Positions 1 through 5,109 of a DNA stretch of 6,242 bases are shown here, in pieces; the stretch's first letter is position 1, and every line of letters begins with the position of its first letter. The position numbers were made by a program, and so were the translations under genes. The notes beneath the pieces are model-generated. The model saw only the letters and a list, made by a program, of their open reading frames with translations, ran no database searches and was not told where the DNA came from. Origin of the DNA: Candidatus Bipolaricaulota bacterium (GTDB lineage Bacteria; Bipolaricaulota; Bipolaricaulia; Bipolaricaulales; Bipolaricaulaceae); assembly GCA_021159405.1 (NCBI GenBank), contig JAGGRX010000091.1, positions 1 to 6,242 on the forward strand, read 5' to 3'.

Positions 1-791
1 ATCGCCTTGCCCTCGACTAGCTGAAAGTCCACGCGGCGGTTTTCCCTGTCCGGCACCATCCTGAGCGCCACTTTCTTATCCTTCTTCCTGGCCAGCCAAG
101 TCTGGCGCATGAGGGGGATCTCCGCCCCGCAGGCGGGATTTTGACAGGGGAGCGTGCGTGCCCAGATGTAGCCCACCGGGACCGCCCCATCCGGATCTGG
201 CGGGTAGAACTTCGTCAGCTCTTCCCTTGCCTCCTCCAGCACCCACTCCCCCCAGCGGCGCACCTCCTCCACCAGCGGGCTCTTCAGCTCCTGGGATTCC
301 ATCCCCAGGGCGGTGGACTTCGCGGTGGCCTGGGGCTTGCCGAACCTTTGGGGCAGCTCCAGCACCGCCTTGAGGAGGAGCACGGCCACCGGGTTGTAGT
401 CCAAGGCGTGGGTTTCACAGCCCAGGCGCAGGGCCTCCAAGGGGATGGCCCCGCCGCCGGCGAAGGGATCCAGCACCTTGGGAGGCTCACCGTAGGCCTC
501 GCGGATGAGGCACCGGGCCTCTTCGATGGCGGGTGAATCCCCGTCCCTCACCGCCTCCCAGGGCGCGATCCTGGTGATGAGCTCGGTCAGTTTCTTGCGG
601 CCTTCCTCGGTACCCGGGTCGGGGAGCAGGGCGGCGAGGGCAGTGGCTCTGGACGCAGCTAAGGGGCGCCTGGCCCACCAGATGTGCAGCGTAGAGATAT
701 GCCCGTGGCGGATGTTCTTCTCCCTGCGGGACTCGGCCGACACCCGCTCCAGGGGGAACATCACCTCGATCAGCCGCCGCTTACGCGTCAC
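1..791 (-). CDS. DUF1156-family (COG1743-like) DNA methylase, N-terminal part, cut by the window edge
   Basis: SAM-dependent DNA base methylase, probably adenine-specific, that would modify host DNA for a restriction or anti-phage system. The frame is open for 263 codons to the left edge. Residues 24-47 hold the typical N-terminal block ([20 protein letters not shown], then PLAAS). Residues 106-120 carry SAM-binding motif I, with D108-P-F-A-G-G-G114 followed by AIPLEAL. C216 and C221 (CQNPACGAE) look like half of the zinc ribbon described for COG1743. The catalytic (D/N)PPY motif is not in the window, so base specificity is unproven; family members usually run to 850-1000 residues. The GTG start at 791 overlaps the toxin stop (GTGA) and has AAGGAG 8 nt upstream. 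GTG at 794 is an equally possible in-frame start, and ATG at 761 is less likely because it would drop part of the usual N-terminus. Base composition is high GC (45 of 60 in 421-480), unlike the adjoining toxin gene. Family call strong; substrate inferred. Confidence 0.88.
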   Translation of the reverse strand, partial: MTRKRRLIEVMFPLERVSAESRREKNIRHGHISTLHIWWARRPLAASRATALAALLPDPGTEEGRKKLTELITRIAPWEAVRDGDSPAIEEARCLIREAYGEPPKVLDPFAGGGAIPLEALRLGCETHALDYNPVAVLLLKAVLELPQRFGKPQATAKSTALGMESQELKSPLVEEVRRWGEWVLEEAREELTKFYPPDPDGAVPVGYIWARTLPCQNPACGAEIPLMRQTWLARKKDKKVALRMVPDRENRRVDFQLVEGKA

Positions 792-1237
792 CACACCCAC
801 TCCTTGACGTTGAATTCAGCCACAAACGGATTCACATATCGAATTCCTTCGATAGAAGGGGCGGGTACATCCTCCGTAAAGATCACCGGCACCTGGTTGA
901 GCTTAGCAGTAGCCCAAATTTGAGCGTCCCAATAAGCAAGATCGTACTCGGCCGCAGCACGAGCTGCCTCGAGTACAATCAGGCTTGTTACATCAAGCAC
1001 CTTGCAAGCTTTGATGAGGTTAGCAACCCTGTTGTAGGCTTCTCTTTTGGTAAGAGGCGGGGAAAGCTTGCTCGTTGACACACGAAAAAACTCGGCCAAG
1101 ACCTGGGCACTCAAAACCCCCCTCCCCGTATGAAGAAGGACATCTAAGATCTCGTTCGCTTTTGCATGCTTTTCCCCAGCTGTATGGTCATAAGCATAGA
1201 CTAGCAGATTTGTGTCTATGAACACCTCACCGGTCAT
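788..1237 (-). CDS. vapC: VapC-type PIN-domain toxin ribonuclease
   Basis: Predicted Mg2+-dependent endoribonuclease toxin of a type II toxin-antitoxin pair. It would act in the cytoplasm on RNA (often tRNA or rRNA in characterised VapCs) and be held inactive by the antitoxin encoded just upstream. The protein has 149 residues, normal for VapC. The acidic active-site set is intact: D8 in FIDTN, E49 in LAEF, D104 in YWDAQI, and D123 (with E122) in FTEDV. The helical middle (residues 20-95) and the ending GIRYVNPF are typical. The start is ATG at 1237 because FIDTN must lie near the N-terminus and AGGAG sits 4 nt upstream. The frame stays open upstream to 1348, but that part lies out of frame over the antitoxin. 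It overlaps the antitoxin by 11 nt and the methylase start by 4 nt. It is clearly poorer in GC than its neighbours (29/60 in 961-1020, 26/60 in 1141-1200), suggesting separate acquisition. The RNA target cannot be told from sequence. Confidence 0.9.
   Translation of the reverse strand: MTGEVFIDTNLLVYAYDHTAGEKHAKANEILDVLLHTGRGVLSAQVLAEFFRVSTSKLSPPLTKREAYNRVANLIKACKVLDVTSLIVLEAARAAAEYDLAYWDAQIWATAKLNQVPVIFTEDVPAPSIEGIRYVNPFVAEFNVKEWVW
800..805 (-). promoter_or_regulatory. ribosome binding site of the methylase
   Basis: On the minus strand AAGGAG lies within the last codons of the toxin gene, 8 nt before GTG at 791 and 5 nt before GTG at 794. It supports initiation at the toxin/methylase junction, so methylase translation can be both coupled to and independent of toxin translation. 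Confidence 0.65.
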
Positions 1238-1478
1238 ACAGCTCCTCTCTCGTCCAGGGAGGGGTGGGCTTGGCCTGCTTGCGAGCTCTATTGCGGATAA
1301 ACTCCTTTTCCCGCTCCCAGGCGGTGGGATCTCGGGGTGGTCGAGCAAGCCCAGCGAGGTTGGTTAAAGCCCGCCGAACAAGCTCCGCCTCCGTAACGCC
1401 TAATTCCCGTGAAAGTCTTTTGAGTAGCGCTTCCTGTTCAGGCTCAACGTAGACTTGCTTCCGCACTTTAGTAGCCAT
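1227..1478 (-). CDS. vapB: Ribbon-helix-helix (CopG/VapB-like) antitoxin
   Basis: Predicted antitoxin of 83 residues that binds and inhibits the PIN toxin encoded immediately downstream and probably represses its own promoter. Residues 1-45 fit a ribbon-helix-helix DNA-binding domain: a short basic strand (KVRKQVYVEPEQ) is followed by two amphipathic helices (EALLKRLSRELG, then TEAELVRRALTNL). The charged, proline-rich tail (about residues 46-83, ending TREELYDR) is the likely toxin-wrapping part. ATG at 1478 is chosen because AGGAGG lies 5 nt upstream. A GTG at 1484 would add two residues but overlaps that site. The gene begins 23 nt after the helicase stop and ends 11 nt inside the toxin gene. 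'vapB' is used in the generic sense of a partner of a VapC toxin; the exact subfamily was not determined. Confidence 0.85.
   Translation of the reverse strand: MATKVRKQVYVEPEQEALLKRLSRELGVTEAELVRRALTNLAGLARPPRDPTAWEREKEFIRNRARKQAKPTPPWTREELYDR
1242..1246 (-). promoter_or_regulatory. ribosome binding site that fixes the toxin start
   Basis: Minus-strand AGGAG lies inside the antitoxin 3' end, 4 nt before ATG at 1237. It separates the real 149-residue toxin start from the longer open frame reaching 1348. Its position within the antitoxin gene favours coupled translation. Confidence 0.7.
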
Positions 1479-1483
1479 TTTCA

Positions 1484-1489
1484 CCTCCT
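1484..1489 (-). promoter_or_regulatory. ribosome binding site that fixes the antitoxin start
   Basis: Perfect AGGAGG on the minus strand, 5 nt before ATG at 1478. The stronger match here than at the toxin gene fits the usual need for excess antitoxin over toxin. Confidence 0.75.
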
Positions 1490-1500
1490 CACGACATCAC

Positions 1501-1506
1501 ATTATA
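1501..1506 (-). promoter_or_regulatory. Candidate -10 element of an internal promoter for the toxin-antitoxin pair
   Basis: The minus strand reads a perfect TATAAT, and the helicase stop codon TAA lies inside it. A start of transcription about 7 nt downstream (near 1494) would give a leader of roughly 16 nt that contains the AGGAGG site. The -35 is poor: TTGGAA (minus strand, 1532-1527) is 20 nt upstream, longer than the usual 16-18, and the hexamer at 17 nt is GAAACG. The case rests on the -10 match and on its position between helicase and antitoxin. Confidence 0.45.
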
Positions 1507-4500
1507 CATCGTCACTGATTGGGCGTTTCCAATCGTGTATCACGTAGCGGACCACCTCCACCCGCTGTTCGGCCTGGAGCACGGAGGCGGGGTTGCGGAT
1601 GCGGTGGAGGGTGGGGTTTTGGGCGGCGTTTTCCACGATGTATAGCCAGTATTCGTCCCCCAGGCGGTGGGCCATGAGCCACTCGTTAGGAGTGAGGGCG
1701 ATCGGGCCGGTTCGGGCGCGGGCTTTTACCTCAATGTAACGCACATCACCTTCGGCTCCCTCGGACCGCAGGTCATAGCCCAAATTAAGGGCGGAGACGT
1801 CCTCCACGCGGCGTCCCTCCCTCCGCTCGTGGGCCATGGCCACCTCCATCCCCACCCGTTCCACCTCCACCGAGGGATGCAGGAGCTCATCCGCCTGGGG
1901 CAGAGGGGACACCGCCGCCGCCCCCACCACCTTTATCGTCCCGGGCACCAGGGTGGTCTCCAGGCGCAGGGTTTCCAGCAGCCGCCGGCGCCGTTCCTCA
2001 AGTTCCTCCCGTCGCTCTCTGAGCCTAGCGAACAGGGGTTCTGGGATCTCTTCGCCCTTGGCCCGCCGGGTCTCAAGCTCCAAAAGGTCTGCCTCGGCCT
2101 CGCCGATGAGCGCGTCTAACGATCGCAACCCATAACGCTCCTTCACCCGGGCTTGTCGCTCCCGCTCAGCCTTTATCTCGGACAGGAGCTGAGGCACCAG
2201 CTCCTCCGCCACGTAGGCTTGGACGGCCAAGGGATCGAGGGGAGATTGGCTCCCAGCACCCGCTATCGGCTTCAGGTCCCAAAGCACGCCGGAGGAGATC
2301 GGCCTCAGCCCCCCGTGCGGGGGCTGAAACACCGCGTACAGGCGCTTCCCGGCCGGGGTGCCGCTCCCATCCCTGACTTCGGCCTCCACAAACCACACCA
2401 CCCCGGAAAGTTCCCCGGATGGATCGACGAAAGCCGCTCCCCGCTTGAGCTCCGCTTCCCCCTTGGCGATGACCTCCTCGATGACCGCCTCCAGCAGGGG
2501 GTGGCCAGGGGCCACAAGCTCCGCGCCGGTTTTCCTTGCTTCCTCCTTGTAGAACGTGAAATCGCGGTAACTACGCTGGACTTCCCCATACCGGTTTTGA
2601 AACTCCACCGACCTTTGCCGCAAGCTGGCAGGTACCGGGACAAGCCGATAATGCCCATCCCTACGGGTCTCAAGCGGTATCCCCAGGAACGCGCAGGCCT
2701 TCGCGAAAAACCTTTCGATATATTCGGGGACCAGCCTCATCTCCTTGGCCCGCCGCTCCTCCCCCAAAACAGCTTTCAGGTCGATGTGCCGAGTGGCCAG
2801 CGCTTCCAAGGCTGCTTCTCTAGCCCGCCGCAGGGCCTCCTCATCGGGGATACGTTCTATCTCGGCTGCGATCTCGTCCAGGGTGCGCCTGCCGGTGAGG
2901 GCCTCGACGATGAGGTCGGCCAAGTTCCGCCCCGGTATAACATCCTGGATCACGTCGAACACCCGATCGGAGCCCATGGCCTGACGGATTTTTTCGAGTT
3001 TCTCAAACAAGCGCTGCAGTACCTTCCCCTCCACCGTGTCCTCGGCCACCAAGTTGTAGATGTAAACCTCCTTGCGCTGCCCATACCGGTGGATCCGGCC
3101 CATCCGCTGCTCAAGGCGGTTGGGATTCCAGGGGATGTCGTAGTTGATCATGAGAGAGCAGAACTGGAGGTTTATCCCCTCTCCACCCGCCTCGGTGGAC
3201 ACCATCACCTGGGCCCTGTCCCGGAACTCGTGCTCTGCGCGGATGCGGTCCTCTAGATTCATACCCCCGTGCAGGGTTACAACGGAGTAGCCCCAGGATT
3301 TGAGCCGCTCGGCCAGGTACTCCATGGTGTCACGCGACTCGGTGAAGATGAGCAGTTTTTCATCACTTACCGCGAGGGCGAGCTCATCCAGAAGCTGCCT
3401 GAGCTGGATGAGTTTGGTTTCTTCCCCTGAGCGTTCAACCTGGCGGGCGAGCTGGATGACGGCATCCAGTTGCGCGATCTCGGCCTCCAGTTCGTTCCGC
3501 GTGGTCGCAGCAGTAAGGCGCTCAATGAGCTCTTCCTCCTGTTTCCAGCGCTCCAGCTCCGGCGCATCTTCCAAGGCTTCCTCATCGAGGTAGCCCCGCT
3601 CCGTTATCCATCGGCCGAGCTTGAGGAGTTCGGCCAGGCGCTTTCGCCGCCTTTCCAGGGAGCGTCGCGCGGCCCGGACGGAGGAAGCCAGGCGTCTTTG
3701 CAGGATGAGGAGCGCGAAGGCCACGTTTCGCTTTTCCTGGCTTAAGGCCAGGTTGTACTGCTCCCGCACGTAGCGGGTGAGGGCCCCATAAAGCTCCCGC
3801 TCCTTGGATGAGAGCCGGTAAGTAACGGTGCGCACGTGGCGCGGGGGAAACAGGGGCACCCCATCGAAGGTCTTTAGGTCCTCCTTGAGCCGGCGCAGGA
3901 ATAGGATGTTCTCCCCCCGCCGGGAAGCCTCGGAGAGGATGTCCACACTAGCGTACATCCCTGGCTCAAGAAGCTCCAAAAGGAGGCGGAAGTTCTCCGG
4001 GTCGCCTCTGTGGGGTGTAGCAGTGAGGAAAAGGAGGAAGCGGCTGGTTTTCGAGAGCACCTCGCCAAGTCGGTAACGCTGGGTCTTCTTGGTCTTGTCG
4101 CCGTAACGCCAAGCGGAGAGCTTGTGAGCCTCGTCCACGATCACAAGATCCCAGTCCACCTCGCCAAGGGAAGCTAGGATGTCGTCCTGCTTGGCGAAAT
4201 CCATCGAGGTTATGAGCTGGGGGTACGAGCGCCACGGGTTCTCTCGCCAGCTCCCCTTGAGAGCTGCGCGGTCCACTACTCGAAACCTCTCCCCAAAGCG
4301 TTCGCGCATTTCCCGCAACCACTGGTCGATGAGATGGCCAGGGACCACGATCAGGGTGCGCTCCACGAGGCCCCGGTACTTGAGTTCCTTGAGGAGGAGC
4401 CCGGACATGATGGTCTTCCCCGCGCCGGGATCGTCGGCCAGAAGAAACCGCAATCTGGCCTGCCGGAGCATGTGGTGATAAACCGCGTCGATTTGGTGAG

Positions 4501-4936
4501 GCAGGGGATCCACCTGCGAGACATGGACGGCTTGCAGAGGATCAAATTGGTGGGCGAGCCGGATGCGCCGGGCCTCCAAGGCCAGGAAGGCAGCCTCACC
4601 ATCCCCGGAGAAGTTGAACTCTTGAAGAGTTCGGACCTTCAGGGAAGCGAGATCCGAGCGGCTAAGCCAAGTCTCCCCGTAGAAGTGGCCGCTCTCTGTG
4701 CCCACCACCTCCAGCCGGGTGAGGGTTCCGACCTGGGTGGCCGTGAGCACCCGCACCGGTTCCGGCCAGTAATTTCCCTCCAAGATATCGCCGGGCTTCA
4801 GAGGCTTTTCCACGCGCCATTTTAGGAAGGGAGGAGAAGACGAGACAACGCCGCTTGAGATCAGGTAAGGGACATCTCGTAGATGCGCCAGGTCTTGTAA
4901 CGGTGGGGCGGACAGGGTCTGCTGCGCCGCCAGCAT
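1502..4936 (-). CDS. SNF2-family ATPase/helicase with C-terminal DUF3883 (NOV_C) nuclease-like domain
   Basis: Predicted ATP-driven DNA translocase of a restriction/anti-phage system, 1144 residues. The N-terminal module (residues 47-140) includes GDILEGNYWPEPVRVL. The first RecA lobe has a Q motif around Q148, Walker A GAGKT at 171-175, DEAH at 268-271 and motif III TATP at 305-308. A charged helical insert spans about 410-520. The second lobe has LLIFTESRDT at 528-537, TLHGGM at 554-559, STEAGGEGINLQ at 580-591 and the SNF2-type motif VI RLEQRMGRIHRYGQ at 607-620. A long helical region (690-995) leads to DUF3883 near 1050-1115, with D1055 and E1069-V-K1071 in a PD-(D/E)xK-like arrangement. 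ATPase motifs are intact. ATG at 4936 is the most upstream possible start, as an in-frame TGA lies 24 nt before it with no other start codon between. The first 40 or so residues look like an extension. The closest named analogues are DUF499/DUF1156-linked helicases and DISARM DrmD; the exact system is unresolved. Confidence 0.92.
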   Translation of the reverse strand: MLAAQQTLSAPPLQDLAHLRDVPYLISSGVVSSSPPFLKWRVEKPLKPGDILEGNYWPEPVRVLTATQVGTLTRLEVVGTESGHFYGETWLSRSDLASLKVRTLQEFNFSGDGEAAFLALEARRIRLAHQFDPLQAVHVSQVDPLPHQIDAVYHHMLRQARLRFLLADDPGAGKTIMSGLLLKELKYRGLVERTLIVVPGHLIDQWLREMRERFGERFRVVDRAALKGSWRENPWRSYPQLITSMDFAKQDDILASLGEVDWDLVIVDEAHKLSAWRYGDKTKKTQRYRLGEVLSKTSRFLLFLTATPHRGDPENFRLLLELLEPGMYASVDILSEASRRGENILFLRRLKEDLKTFDGVPLFPPRHVRTVTYRLSSKERELYGALTRYVREQYNLALSQEKRNVAFALLILQRRLASSVRAARRSLERRRKRLAELLKLGRWITERGYLDEEALEDAPELERWKQEEELIERLTAATTRNELEAEIAQLDAVIQLARQVERSGEETKLIQLRQLLDELALAVSDEKLLIFTESRDTMEYLAERLKSWGYSVVTLHGGMNLEDRIRAEHEFRDRAQVMVSTEAGGEGINLQFCSLMINYDIPWNPNRLEQRMGRIHRYGQRKEVYIYNLVAEDTVEGKVLQRLFEKLEKIRQAMGSDRVFDVIQDVIPGRNLADLIVEALTGRRTLDEIAAEIERIPDEEALRRAREAALEALATRHIDLKAVLGEERRAKEMRLVPEYIERFFAKACAFLGIPLETRRDGHYRLVPVPASLRQRSVEFQNRYGEVQRSYRDFTFYKEEARKTGAELVAPGHPLLEAVIEEVIAKGEAELKRGAAFVDPSGELSGVVWFVEAEVRDGSGTPAGKRLYAVFQPPHGGLRPISSGVLWDLKPIAGAGSQSPLDPLAVQAYVAEELVPQLLSEIKAERERQARVKERYGLRSLDALIGEAEADLLELETRRAKGEEIPEPLFARLRERREELEERRRRLLETLRLETTLVPGTIKVVGAAAVSPLPQADELLHPSVEVERVGMEVAMAHERREGRRVEDVSALNLGYDLRSEGAEGDVRYIEVKARARTGPIALTPNEWLMAHRLGDEYWLYIVENAAQNPTLHRIRNPASVLQAEQRVEVVRYVIHDWKRPISDDV

Positions 4937-4937
4937 T

Positions 4938-5007
4938 CCCCTGCGGAAGTTCCTCCGTCAGCTCCTCGCCGAGGCGAGGCCCTGAGGCGCCCTTTAGCCC
5001 GCAGAAG
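4938..5007 (-). promoter_or_regulatory. Foldable leader of the helicase mRNA, pairing its ribosome site
   Basis: On the minus strand, CTTCTGCGG (5007-4999) can pair over 9 bp, two of them G-U, with CCGCAGGGG (4946-4938). The second arm contains AGGGG, the only purine-rich run directly before ATG 4936. Inside the loop TCAG/CTGA (4985-4982 with 4961-4958) encloses a perfect 7-bp hairpin, CCTCGCC-TC-GGCGAGG (4979-4964). A second purine run, GGAGG at 4956-4952, is 15 nt from the start codon, too far to work unaided. The pairing is read directly from sequence; a control role is inference. It matches no riboswitch class I recognise. Confidence 0.35.
4964..4979. repeat. Perfect inverted repeat, 7-bp arms with a 2-nt centre
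   Basis: CCTCGCC and GGCGAGG flank GA. It is GC-rich, lies 28 nt upstream of the helicase start, and is not followed by a T-run on either strand, so it is not a typical intrinsic terminator. It could be the tip of a leader hairpin or a protein-binding palindrome. Confidence 0.6.
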
Positions 5008-5026
5008 GCCGGTGCCGCAAGGAGGC

Positions 5027-5032
5027 ATTATT
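5027..5032 (-). promoter_or_regulatory. Weak candidate -10 element for the helicase operon
   Basis: Minus-strand AATAAT (5 of 6 to TATAAT) sits in an AT-rich patch of the divergent region. Transcription starting near 5020 would include the whole foldable leader. No convincing -35 lies at 16-18 nt (AAAGGC at 17), so the call is tentative. Confidence 0.2.
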
Positions 5033-5094
5033 TTGACCTCCCGTTTATGGCCTTTTGGTTCACCTTTTACCCCGCCGCCGGATAAAAAAGTCGC

Positions 5095-5104
5095 GGAGGT
5101 GATC
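5095..5104 (+). promoter_or_regulatory. Near-perfect ribosome binding site of the exported-protein gene
   Basis: GGAGGTGATC matches the bacterial anti-Shine-Dalgarno sequence over 10 nt and ends 5 nt before ATG 5110. It settles the start of this gene and implies efficient translation and a bacterial host. Confidence 0.85.
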
Positions 5105-5109
5105 TGAAG

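Noticed and set aside
846..859. Small inverted repeat CCTTC-GATA-GAAGG
   Set aside because: It lies inside the toxin coding sequence, has only 5-bp arms and no T-run, and is expected by chance at this size.
1238..1348. N-terminal extension of the toxin frame to 1348
   Set aside because: The added 37 residues overlap the antitoxin out of frame and put extra sequence before the PIN strand FIDTN. The internal ATG at 1237 has a proper ribosome site.
2153..3256. Long plus-strand open frame of 367 codons opposite the helicase
   Set aside because: It lies wholly antisense to a gene with intact SNF2 motifs. It has no recognisable domain and is a GC-rich shadow frame.
5033..5038. TTGACC as a -35 element for the plus-strand gene
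   Set aside because: The hexamer is good but no acceptable -10 lies 16-18 nt downstream (TGGTTC at 17). GATAAA at 5081 is too far away.
5021..5041. GGAGG/CCTCC pairing with an 11-nt AT-rich loop as a terminator
   Set aside because: The stem is only 5 bp and no T-run follows on either strand. It also sits between two divergent genes, where no terminator is needed.
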